Below are positions 9,219 to 16,935 of a DNA stretch of 64,000 nt, piece after piece. The first letter of the stretch is position 1; every line of letters begins with the position of its first letter. The position numbers and the translations under genes are program-made. The notes under the pieces were generated by a model. That model searched no databases. It had not been told where the DNA came from and saw only the letters and a program-made list of their open reading frames with translations. The DNA comes from Paeniglutamicibacter kerguelensis (GTDB lineage Bacteria > Actinomycetota > Actinomycetes > Actinomycetales > Micrococcaceae), in assembly GCF_017876535.1 (NCBI RefSeq), contig NZ_JAGIOF010000001.1:1302001-1366000 (forward strand). The letters run 5' to 3'.

Positions 9219-9500
9219 TCAGTTGGAGCGGTGGCGACCCTTGCCGGCTTCGCGGGCAGGTCGCCTTTGACGGCGGATCGCCAGATAGGTGGCAGCCGTG
9301 ATCAAGGTGGGAACGAGCAGAAAAACAAGGAATCCGACCACGCCACTGCCAAAGCTGCCGGCGTCTATGTAACCGGCGCTTATGTATGCAGTCAGGCCGA
9401 CCCACCAGAAGAGAATTGCAGCGAAGCCGCCAACCACGATGAGTGGACCCCTGGTGTCTTTGCGTTCAATCAACAACGAACGATCTTCCTGCCCGACCAT
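9219..9500 (-). CDS. Small membrane protein, 93 aa
   Basis: Start ATG 9500 has GGGAG 5 nt upstream. Two strong hydrophobic segments (GPLIVVGGFAAILFWWVGLTAYI, about residues 17-39, and GSGVVGFLVFLLVPTLITAATYL, about 49-71) end in a basic tail RRQRRPAREAGKGR. Probably a two-helix membrane protein with a cytoplasmic, positively charged C-terminus. It is convergent with the lipoprotein gene. No family recognised. Confidence 0.6.
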   Translation of the reverse strand: MVGQEDRSLLIERKDTRGPLIVVGGFAAILFWWVGLTAYISAGYIDAGSFGSGVVGFLVFLLVPTLITAATYLAIRRQRRPAREAGKGRHRSN

Positions 9501-9850
9501 GCCGACTCCCATATTCGCCAACCAACCACCTGAGATTAGGACAGCACGGATCATCGAGTTTGGCGAGACCTTGGTCGGTATCTCCAATTGATGAAACGCG
9601 CAGGCAGACACTTGTATGAGCAGGCAGTATTCACGGAAACCAACCCCTCGCGCGCTATGGAACTTCCATGGAAGTGGCAATGGCGGGGTGGCGACCCCTG
9701 CTTGACGGAGTCCGGGTAGACGCTCATCCGAGACACAATCAGTCTTTGACGCGCCGGAAGCAAGATCTTCGTTGACCGGTCGATAAGGATGGATGAGTGG
9801 GTGGGTGCCTCGCCTGCGAATGTGTGACCAAGTGAAAGGTCTATGTATCT
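9501..9850. other. Intergenic interval
   Basis: About 350 bp between divergent genes 9219-9500 (-) and 9851-10474 (+). It should hold both promoters, but I cannot place -35/-10 pairs with confidence. Confidence 0.4.
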
Positions 9851-10474
9851 GTGAATCTTGAATGCAATCCGGAGCGTGCTTCCCAGCTGTGCAATGAAGC
9901 GCAGGCGCGCTTGATGGGCAATGTGGCGGAGTTGACCAACACGGAAGTCCGTTCGCCGAGTCTTCTGCCCGGCTGGACTGTTGGGCATGTCCTGACCCAT
10001 CTGGCTCGCAACGCCGATGCGCATGCGCGACGGCTATCGGGCGCGCTGCGCGGAGCGGATGTTCCGAAGTACGCAAGCGGCCAGGATCAGCGCGTTGGCG
10101 AGATCGAGGAAGGGGCTGGTCGGTCGGCCGGTGAGATCATTGCCGACCTCGAAGCCAGCCAGTCGCATCTCGAGGACATCTTCGTGCAGAGCTCCGCAGC
10201 AGGGTGGCCCAACGGCCACTTCCTCGGCGGAGGGCACTACGGTGTGGCTGGGTGCCCGGCGCACAGGCTGCGGGAGGTGGAGATGCACCACGTCGATCTC
10301 GGACTTGGCTACACCGCATTCAACTGGCCGGATGAGTATGTGGCCTGGGATCTGCCGGTGTTGCTTGACACCGTTTCCGAGAGGCTCAGTTCATCCAACG
10401 ACCGCCGGAGGTTCATGGCGTGGCTGGCCGGCCGCGGGCCGTTGGACACGGAGACAACCTTGGCTCCGTGGTAA
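9851..10474 (+). CDS. Maleylpyruvate isomerase-family (mycothiol-dependent type) protein
   Basis: 207 aa, GTG start. DinB-like four-helix bundle of the MDMPI_N family: LPGWTVGHVLTHLARNADAHARRL (about residues 37-60), a central acidic helix, and RLREVEMHHVDLGLGY near residue 145 carrying metal-binding His residues. Such proteins use mycothiol as cofactor for isomerisation or transfer reactions, which suits an actinobacterium; the substrate here is unknown. A second member of the same broad family lies at 13710-14318. Start assignment is moderate because AAAGG is about 12 nt away. Confidence 0.85.
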   Translation: MNLECNPERASQLCNEAQARLMGNVAELTNTEVRSPSLLPGWTVGHVLTHLARNADAHARRLSGALRGADVPKYASGQDQRVGEIEEGAGRSAGEIIADLEASQSHLEDIFVQSSAAGWPNGHFLGGGHYGVAGCPAHRLREVEMHHVDLGLGYTAFNWPDEYVAWDLPVLLDTVSERLSSSNDRRRFMAWLAGRGPLDTETTLAPW

Positions 10475-10653
10475 TCAGTAGGGCCGCCGCTAGCCGGGCA
10501 CCTTGCGACTGGCGATTCGATGGGTTTCATGAACGGCAGCGCGACCGTGCTAGCCAAGGCCTTGCGTCAATCGTGCGCGCCCGGAGGCAGCTCAACGGCA
10601 GGCTGAACGGGCCAACCACGGAATTGCTTGGCAAGGCATGCCAGAATTCAACC

Positions 10654-11100
10654 ATGGAGCTTGACCAAAACCTCATCGACGCCGCTATCGATCAAATAAG
10701 CCGCCGCTGGCCCAATGCAGAGCAAGCAGTCGCGGCTGCTATGTATCTCGAGGGCGGGCAGATACTGACCAGCGTCAGTCTCGACAACTTCAACGCGGCG
10801 GCAAACTTGTGTGCGGAAACCGGCGCAATATGCCAGGCCTACACCATGGATCGGCAAGTGACTGCCTCGGTATGCGTGAGCAGGGAAGCCGGAAGCGGCA
10901 AAATCTCCGTCCTCGCCCCTTGCGGTATTTGCCAGGAACGGCTTGCTCTCTGGGGGCCAACCGTTCAAGTCGCCGTTCCAGGGCCACACACCGCGTCTGG
11001 GTGGAGCACCCGCACATTACTGCAAGTCAATCCCTACTACTGGGCCACGCAATTCACCGACGACGGCCACTGGCCTTCAACGGCTGACCACAGCTGGTAG
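10654..11100 (+). CDS. Cytidine deaminase-like zinc hydrolase
   Basis: 148 aa from ATG 10654; in-frame residues upstream look non-conserved. Zinc site: Cys53 and catalytic Glu55 in NLCAETGAI, and Cys90/Cys93 in APCGICQERL, the CDA-family C-A-E and P-C-x-x-C pattern. The C-terminus (VNPYYWATQF) and the N-terminal WPNAEQAVAAAMYLEGG match a subgroup of actinobacterial proteins annotated as cytidine deaminase but lacking the classical nucleoside-binding FN.E context. Deamination of a cytidine-like or blasticidin-like base is plausible; the substrate is inferred. Standalone gene. Confidence 0.8.
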   Translation: MELDQNLIDAAIDQISRRWPNAEQAVAAAMYLEGGQILTSVSLDNFNAAANLCAETGAICQAYTMDRQVTASVCVSREAGSGKISVLAPCGICQERLALWGPTVQVAVPGPHTASGWSTRTLLQVNPYYWATQFTDDGHWPSTADHSW

Positions 11101-11502
11101 AGAAGCGAGGTATGCCGCGCCAGCTAGCGTTGAACTGCTCGGGCCCTCATATGGGACCGGAACCCCAGTAGTCATCACCGGCCTCGGCATCGAAGTGGCC
11201 TGATTCGTGGTTCGCAAGTGCGAACCCGGTGACTCGGTGGAGAGCCCGATTCCGAACGTATGCCGTCCTCCAAAAATTCGTGAATCGGACGCTGTGCAAT
11301 CAACGTCGGGCCGTGGCCGACGTCGTAGCCGCGCATGGATTGAACATGAATGATGCCGTTCCGGCATGGATTTGTCGTTTGACTTCGGGTTGGAACCCGA
11401 CATGATCGACGGGCTCTCGGCAATCTTTCGGTGAAAACTCGTTCGTTGCTGTGCCGCGCTGGGATGCGGTCCGAATGTTGGAGGACCGCGGGCCAGGGCC
11501 AT

Positions 11503-11730
11503 CCGGGCTCCGGCACCGTGACGGTCGGCGGGCTGCCCGTCGCCGACCTGCTCGGAGACGGGCAGCGACGTCAGGTCCAGTTTGTGACGCAGGAGCAGCA
11601 CCTATTCCTGGGCACGGTCGCGGACAATCTGCGGCTGGCGGCGCCCTCCGCCGGAGACGCCACGCTGTGTGGGGCCATGCGCGCGATCGGGGCCGGCTGG
11701 GTGGATGAGCTTCCGGATGGCATCAGGGAA
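11503..11730 (+). pseudogene. Fragment of an ABC exporter ATPase domain
   Basis: About 75 codons read like the stretch after Walker A of a fused permease/ATPase exporter: SGTVTVGGLPVADL, then VQFVTQEQHLF (Q-loop region), GTVADNLRLA and WVDELPDGI. No transmembrane domain precedes it, and no signature motif or Walker B follows; the frame runs into unrelated sequence. It is therefore a remnant rather than a gene. It lies among other remnants (IS5-type tail at 12328-12594). Confidence 0.7.
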
Positions 11731-11830
11731 AAGCGAGCAACGCCCGGCCGGGTAGCATCGGAGTTGCGAATCATCGCTCCCACGGGAGAATGCCCAGCAA
11801 CAATACCGCCGCCCAGATCCAAGGAATCCG

Positions 11831-12331
11831 ATGCAGTTCAACAAAAAAGCACTCAAAGACGACGGGTTCACCGGATTCCGGCCCATCGCTTCCCTTGAGA
11901 TCAACAGGATTCCGCAGCGCCAAGGGATATTCGCTGTGCTGCGGCCCGAGGGTTTTGAACCGCGGTTCCTCGCCAAAAGCACAGCCGGGGTTTTCAAGAA
12001 AAAGAATCCTTCCCTGCCCGAGTCTGGGCTCGCCGCCGAATGGGTCGCGGACGCGGATGTCCTGTTCATCGGCAAGGCCGGCCTCGGAAGCAAGGGCAAC
12101 CGCGGGCTCCGGCGCCAGATCCAGGAATTCGTGGACTTTGGAAGGGGCAAGCCGCCGGGACACTGGGACGGCCGACTGATCTGGCAGCTGGCGGACGCGG
12201 GAACCCTTCTCGTGGCTTGGAAGGAATTGCCTGCGGAGGCGCTCAATGCGGCCCAAACGACCTACCATGCGGAGTTTCGCCAAATTCACGGCAGGTTGCC
12301 GTTCGCCAACCTTGTCCAGGCCCGCATCTAA
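11831..12331 (+). CDS. GIY-YIG-like hypothetical protein
   Basis: 166 aa, AAGGA about 7 nt before the ATG. The sequence carries a GIY-YIG-like layout: GIF (residues 32-34) for the first strand, VLFIGKAG (77-84, FIG in place of YIG), an Arg-containing helix LRRQIQEF (about 94-100), and a downstream TYHAEFRQIHGRLPFAN with a candidate metal-binding Glu. GIY-YIG nucleases cut DNA with a single metal ion; here that activity is inference, since both motif triplets are variant. It is flanked by an ABC-exporter fragment upstream and an IS5-type transposase tail that overlaps its stop codon, so it may have arrived by transfer. Confidence 0.6.
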   Translation: MQFNKKALKDDGFTGFRPIASLEINRIPQRQGIFAVLRPEGFEPRFLAKSTAGVFKKKNPSLPESGLAAEWVADADVLFIGKAGLGSKGNRGLRRQIQEFVDFGRGKPPGHWDGRLIWQLADAGTLLVAWKELPAEALNAAQTTYHAEFRQIHGRLPFANLVQARI

Positions 12332-12594
12332 AGCGGGTCCCCGTATTGGCGTAGCCAGATCGGCGCCGAGTACGAGTAGAGGGCGGCGAATGCCGAGTGG
12401 GTGATGGCGAGTTTGTCGTATCGTGCGGCAATGCTGTGCCATTGCTTATCGATACGGAAGCATTGCCCGACGATGGTCCGTCCTTTATGGGCTACTAAAT
12501 CGCAGCATACGGAATGGCCCCCGCGGGTGCTTTTTGGGTTTGCCGTTTGCAGCCTGGTCCTTTGGCTCCGGGGGCGAAGGCCAGGATCTTCCAT
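12328..12594 (-). pseudogene. IS5-family transposase C-terminal remnant
   Basis: The C-terminal half reads like the end of an IS5/IS427-type DDE transposase: CFRIDKQWHSIAARYDKLAI then IWLRQYGDPL, corresponding to the family signature 'R.KQWR.IATRYDKLA....A......IWLR'. The catalytic core is missing and the N-terminal half is unrelated. Its stop overlaps the stop of the GIY-YIG-like gene by a few bases. No terminal inverted repeats were found. Confidence 0.7.
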
Positions 12595-12727
12595 CCTCGC
12601 AACGGCGCCCGGTTGGCCATGAAGCAGCAGGTTCTACTGCGGTGCCCATCTTAGGGCCCGCGCCAGAGCAGCAAGACGCACTGGCGCGGCACCGGCAACC
12701 AGCACTCCGGTCCGGGCGGGTCCGGAT

Positions 12728-13120
12728 TCAGGCCCAGAACTCATCCGCCTTGGCCGTGTCATCGAAGTACTCCCGGCCCTCGATGACCTTTCCGTCCCGG
12801 AGCACGAACGCGATGGCCGTGGCCAGGTCCAAGGTCTTTCCATTGCTTTCGGCGTGGCTTTGATGGATCCCCACGGTGTGGTTTTCCCCGCCGACGATAT
12901 CTTGGACGGTCGCTTGGAAGGTACCCTGGGACCGCGCACCCAGCTCGCCGAAGTAGGCAAAGATGGCGTCGCGCCCTTGCTTCGTCCCGGACAGCACGCC
13001 GCTTCCGGGGGCGTACCAGACTGCGTCCTCAGCAAACAATTCGCCAAGTGCCGCCAGGTCGCCCGCGTTGAAGGCCTCGTATCCCCGTCGAATCAGCTCG
13101 GCGTTTTCTGCAGCTCCCAT
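12728..13120 (-). CDS. SnoaL-like / NTF2-fold protein
   Basis: 130 aa from ATG 13120, which has GGAGAGG 8 nt upstream; longer in-frame starts lack a site. The sequence ENAELIRRGYEAFNAGDLAALGELFAEDAVWYAPGSG is the hallmark N-terminal helix-strand of SnoaL-like proteins, and the C-terminus VLRDGKVIEGREYFDDTAKADEFW completes the cone-shaped NTF2 barrel. These small dimers act as hydrolases, isomerases or ligand-binding proteins; no specific function can be read here. Monocistronic. Confidence 0.88.
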   Translation of the reverse strand: MGAAENAELIRRGYEAFNAGDLAALGELFAEDAVWYAPGSGVLSGTKQGRDAIFAYFGELGARSQGTFQATVQDIVGGENHTVGIHQSHAESNGKTLDLATAIAFVLRDGKVIEGREYFDDTAKADEFWA

Positions 13121-13709
13121 GTCGGGCACCTCTCCGTCTTCCTCGTCGGTCATGTTGGGACGGCATAAGCCTATTCCCGGCGCGGGTGCCTGTCGATGGG
13201 AATGACCACAGGATCCTGGACCCACCTAGGGACCTACCCGCGTTCGCCGACCGCTCGGTGTGGACCTGCTACGTTCAGCGGGTCCCTGGCTGCGGGGGCG
13301 TCACCGCCGGCCAGCCGCCAGGTAGCGTTGCGCGAGCGAAGTTACCACCGTGAAGGCGTCTGAGTGCGCTTGATGAGCTGAAGCTGCCGGGTCACCACTA
13401 AAGAAGTAGGTCCACCACTGGAGCGGAGCATTGGAGATGGCAGGTCGGGCAGGATTCGGCGAATGGCCATGCTCAGGTGTATCACCATCGTCGCAGCGAA
13501 AGCCCTCGACGGAGTTCTTGGGCCGTTTCCACAGCTGTGAACGTCCCGTTGGCGGCTGGGGGACCGGAGCGCCGACCAATGCCCGAGCGCTGTCAAGAGT
13601 TTGAGGTGCTGCCACTCCGATTGTGGAAGGGGCAATCAATCATGTGGGTTGCCGTGCGACGCCACCCACTGTGGCCGTAGAGGAATGGCTGGGGGCCACC
13701 CGTGCCGCG
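13121..13709. other. Gene-free interval
   Basis: About 590 bp. Frames on both strands encode only low-complexity, Arg/Ser/Pro-rich strings without ribosome-binding sites or recognisable domains. The upstream region of the SnoaL-like gene occupies the first part. No repeat or RNA structure stood out. Confidence 0.4.
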
Positions 13710-14318
13710 TCAAAGCACCGAGAAGCCCGGCGGAGGACCCGGCCGACCGGTGGCGGCGAGCAGGAGCGGAGCTGCAAGGCCTCCGGCAATGGCGAGGTCG
13801 GCCACTACGCCGAGAGCTTGGGTGGCAGCCGTGTCTGGAACGTCCGCCGGCAAACCGAGCGCTTTGGCGAGGTCTGCCGTATGAATGGCCAATTCGAACG
13901 TGCGTGTGGGCAGATAGTCCCGAAGCCACATGCCACCCACGATCGTCGTTACCAGCTCGGACCCATCCTGGGCATCGATGAGCGGGATCACGCGTGCGGC
14001 GATCTCCGCCACTGCGCCCGCGGGGTCAGCGCCCAAAGCGGTCCCGGCGTCGCGTCCGCGGGCCTCGACCGCTGGGCCGGAGGCACTCGTCGCCCGGAAG
14101 TATTCCGCGGCCGAGGCGACCTCGACGGCGGTGGCAGGACGGGAAAGGTACGACTCGACCGTCAGAAGTGCGCGGCTCGTGTGGCCGACGAGCGCCCGAA
14201 TGTCCCACCCGCCGAGGCCCGGCTGGTCCCACCGGTCACCGACGAGGGTGGATATGCGCACAAACCATTCAGCGGCGTCCGTGAACGCCCGTCGCGAATC
14301 GTCCCATGAGAAGTCCAT
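13710..14318 (-). CDS. Maleylpyruvate isomerase N-terminal-domain protein
   Basis: 202 aa. MDMPI_N/DinB-like helical bundle: an N-terminal helix with AAEWFVRISTLVGDRWDQPGLGGWDIRALVGHTSRALL, then TIVGGMWLRDYLPTRTFELAIHTADLAKALGL near residue 140, where the His residues would bind metal. This places it in the mycothiol-dependent isomerase/transferase group found in actinobacteria. The substrate is unknown. The start codon lacks a well-spaced Shine-Dalgarno sequence (CGGAG lies only 1-2 nt away), so the N-terminus is approximate. Confidence 0.82.
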   Translation of the reverse strand: MDFSWDDSRRAFTDAAEWFVRISTLVGDRWDQPGLGGWDIRALVGHTSRALLTVESYLSRPATAVEVASAAEYFRATSASGPAVEARGRDAGTALGADPAGAVAEIAARVIPLIDAQDGSELVTTIVGGMWLRDYLPTRTFELAIHTADLAKALGLPADVPDTAATQALGVVADLAIAGGLAAPLLLAATGRPGPPPGFSVL

Positions 14319-14432
14319 GCTCCGAAGTCTAGTTCCCCTGCCTCAACCTCATGCGGGACGGGTCCACCGAAATTTGGGGTTGTCCGCGACGGATCCGCTG
14401 GCGGGCACGGTCGGTGACGGCATACTAAGTGG

Positions 14433-14957
14433 ATGACACTGAATGAGGAGCTTGACCGGATCTTCGCTGCTCGCGATCGGAACAACATGCAGCCGACCAT
14501 CGATGCGCTGTTGCCAGTTCTGGCTGAGCACCCGTCCAACGCGCGTGTGCTCTACGAGGTGGGCGGCGCCTACGACACCGCGGGGATGGAGGAAACTGCG
14601 GGCTCGTTCTACGAACAAGCACTCCAGGCAGGCCTTTCAGGCGATCTGCTGCGCCGGTGCTACCTCCAGTACGGATCCACGCTGCGGAATCTCGGCGCAT
14701 TCACACGCTCGGTGGAAGTCTTCGGGCGTGCCCGGGAAGAGTTTCCGGACTCGCCTTCACTGGCAGTGTTCCAAGCGATCACCCTTCATGCGTCCGGCCG
14801 CGTCGATGAAGCCGTCGCTTCGCTGCTTGAGGTGGTTGCAGAAGGTGTTGACTCGCCGGATATGGGACGGTACAAACCTGCGATCCGCGGCAATGCCGCC
14901 CACATTCGGTCTTTCGCGAGAAATTCGCCTCCAATGGAGCGGCTCGATGCCCGGTAG
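14433..14957 (+). CDS. Tetratricopeptide-repeat protein
   Basis: 174 aa, ATG start. Helical hairpin repeats are readable: ALLPVLAEHPSNARVLYEVGGAYDTAG, EETAGSFYEQALQAGLSGDLLRRCYLQYGSTLRNLG and RSVEVFGRAREEFPDSPSLAVFQAITLHASG, each about 34 residues, giving roughly three TPR units. Such proteins are protein-interaction scaffolds. The last 25 residues (after RYKPAIRG) look less regular and the frame may have been altered at its 3' end. Divergent from the 13710-14318 gene with about 115 bp between. Confidence 0.82.
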   Translation: MTLNEELDRIFAARDRNNMQPTIDALLPVLAEHPSNARVLYEVGGAYDTAGMEETAGSFYEQALQAGLSGDLLRRCYLQYGSTLRNLGAFTRSVEVFGRAREEFPDSPSLAVFQAITLHASGRVDEAVASLLEVVAEGVDSPDMGRYKPAIRGNAAHIRSFARNSPPMERLDAR

Positions 14958-15043
14958 CCGGGCGGTTATCGGACCGGTGTGCGCGGGAAATCTATTTCCG
15001 AAACACAAGTTGCTGGTCACGGGCTTTGGTACACAATCGAGGT

Positions 15044-15727
15044 ATGAGATTCGAAGGTATCCTTCCCGAAGACGCGCCCGACCCACGCATCGAGCGGGCC
15101 AAGCTCCTGAAACTCATACCGATCCCCGTGTTGGGGCTCGTACCCCAGACCTCGTTGGAGGACGTGGATGACGTCGGGTTTCAATCCGGCGCGGACGATC
15201 GCGGATACTTCGAATTGGCAGCCAGCGTGACCTACATACTCTGGCGAAACTCGAAGGACCACTCGGACTCGATAAACCTCGCTGACCTCGACGAGGACAG
15301 GAGAAGGGCCATCGAGGATGTTCCTCCCTGGCCGCGGCCCGCCTGGCTGGTTGAGCAGGTGGAGCGTCTGCGGTATCCGCAGCTCTGGGAGGCCGTGCGA
15401 ACCACCTGGCACCGTGACCCATCCGAGCGGCATTCGGTGGGCAACATGTTGGTCGACCACGTCAACCACATCCTCATGAACCAGTACCCGCAAGAACACG
15501 GGCTGAATGGCAATCCATGGGACCAACCCACACTCGAGGTGACCGTCCGGGCGGTCAATCATCGGGTCACTGTCCTGGTCGATGGAGTCGAGGCGCCCGC
15601 CGCGGAGATCGATACGGATCCGTTCGTGTACGGCATAGGCGCGGAAGTGGAAGGTGGCGTGGTGACCGCAGTGCTTCCACGCGCCGAGCTCGAGCACATC
15701 CGGATCCAGTTCGCGACGCGGAGATAA
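15044..15727 (+). CDS. Hypothetical protein, 227 aa
   Basis: Start ATG 15044 (an in-frame GTG at 15026 is possible). Soluble protein with no signal or membrane segment. It has an N-terminal half rich in acidic and aromatic residues (YFELAASVTYILWRNSKDH) and a C-terminal half of regular beta-strand character (LEVTVRAVNHRVTVLVDGVEAP). The middle segment has conserved-looking LWEAVRTTWHRDP and NHILMNQYPQEHG. I do not recognise the family. Codon use is normal for the window. Confidence 0.6.
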   Translation: MRFEGILPEDAPDPRIERAKLLKLIPIPVLGLVPQTSLEDVDDVGFQSGADDRGYFELAASVTYILWRNSKDHSDSINLADLDEDRRRAIEDVPPWPRPAWLVEQVERLRYPQLWEAVRTTWHRDPSERHSVGNMLVDHVNHILMNQYPQEHGLNGNPWDQPTLEVTVRAVNHRVTVLVDGVEAPAAEIDTDPFVYGIGAEVEGGVVTAVLPRAELEHIRIQFATRR

Positions 15728-16134
15728 CGACCGTTCCAAGGCGCCCGAGGGTTGGCCGTCGACCGGCAGCAACACACGAACCCGGATCCGAGAGCAGGGG
15801 CGCCTCAGCGTACGTTTCGAGAACCCTCTCCGGACAGCAATCGAGGGTTGGTCGAGTTCTATCTGGCGGGCTACGCCAGTTGGGTCCCCGTCAAGCGTGA
15901 ACTCGGGTCCGAGCAACCGAGCATGCTTCGAGGCTCCGGAAGACATCGCCAGGCCGCGTCCCGGCCCGTGCCGTTTTCGGCAACGTGCCCGGCAGTCCAT
16001 TGATACTTGGTTTCCGCATCATCCGAGATCTCCGCCCCAACAGGGCCAACAAGTCGACCGGAATTGAGCCTGGCCGGTAAAGTGCCCCATAGAGCGACTT
16101 GGTCGCATTCAAGCGAACAAGCCATGGGGGAACT
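15728..16134. other. Gene-free interval before the DUF4240 lipoprotein
   Basis: About 400 bp with short frames on both strands that lack motifs or ribosome-binding sites. Nothing identifiable other than the presumed promoter of the following gene. Confidence 0.4.
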
Positions 16135-16887
16135 TTGGAAGCACTCATCCACGCGTTTAGCCAAATCGGACTCCGATCGCGCCCGGGTGGAACATGCCGC
16201 CGCACATCTAACACCAAACCCGGTGTCGTGTTGCTGCTGGCCTCGCTCAGCTTGGTGTTGGGCGCCTGCGGCGTCCAGCCATCGGTTGAGGGTGCTGCTC
16301 CGCACCCGGTGGAACCAACCACTGTTCCCCAGCCCGCGGCGGAGGTCGAGCCGGAATTGCGGTACATGAAAAACGGAAAATTCTGGGACATCATCGACCG
16401 TTCACTGGAAGCCTCGGGCGGAAGCACCGGGCGCCAAGCTGTCGAGCTGGAGGAAATACTCGCGGCCATGCCACCGGAGCAGATCGCTTCCTTCAACGCC
16501 ACGTTCGTCTCGAAAAACCTCGAGCTCTACACGTGGGAATTATGGGGCGCGGCCTACGTACTTGTCGGCGGCTGCCTCGACGACTGCTTCGAGTACTTCC
16601 GCAACTGGGTGGTCGGCCAGGGCAGCGACTACCACCAAGCCGTGAAACGGGATCCGCAGGTATTGGCCGACGGAAGGCTACGCAGCGACGTCGAAATCGG
16701 TGACGCGGAGTCGCTGGCCTACACCGGCGCAGATGCGTACCTGCGAAGCAGCGGCGGCCGGGAGCTGTACGAGGATTACCCCGAGAGTCCCTCGACCATT
16801 GCGGGCGAAGAACCCTGGGGAACGGCATGGGACGAGGAAGAAGTAGAGAATCTCTATCCGGGTCTCACGCCCCTTCCTGCCGACTAG
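16135..16887 (+). CDS. DUF4240-domain lipoprotein
   Basis: 250 aa from TTG 16135, which has GGGGGA about 4 nt upstream; the start is uncertain. A long n-region is followed by GVVLLLASLSLVLGAC, a lipobox with the lipidated Cys at residue 45. The mature part contains a DUF4240 domain: FWDIIDRSLEASGG, then YTWELWGAAYVLVGGCLDDCFEYFRNWVVGQGSDYHQAVKRDPQVLA. DUF4240 proteins are of unknown function and often cytoplasmic, so the lipoprotein form is notable. The TAG stop is made by the left copy of the CTAG target duplication of the adjoining IS701-type element. Confidence 0.8.
   Translation: MEALIHAFSQIGLRSRPGGTCRRTSNTKPGVVLLLASLSLVLGACGVQPSVEGAAPHPVEPTTVPQPAAEVEPELRYMKNGKFWDIIDRSLEASGGSTGRQAVELEEILAAMPPEQIASFNATFVSKNLELYTWELWGAAYVLVGGCLDDCFEYFRNWVVGQGSDYHQAVKRDPQVLADGRLRSDVEIGDAESLAYTGADAYLRSSGGRELYEDYPESPSTIAGEEPWGTAWDEEEVENLYPGLTPLPAD
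16884..16887. repeat. Left target-site duplication (CTAG) of the IS701-type element
   Basis: CTAG immediately precedes the left terminal repeat and is repeated at 19902-19905. IS701-family elements are known to duplicate 4 bp of YTAR form, which CTAG satisfies. It also supplies the stop codon of the upstream lipoprotein gene. Confidence 0.85.
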
Positions 16888-16921
16888 TACTACAGTCGCG
16901 TTTATTCCTGGGTCGATCGGC

Positions 16922-16935
16922 GGTTTAAAAGGATT
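16922..16935. repeat. Left 14-bp target duplication of the inner IS481-type element
   Basis: GGTTTAAAAGGATT abuts the left terminal repeat and recurs at 18530-18543. Confidence 0.88.
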
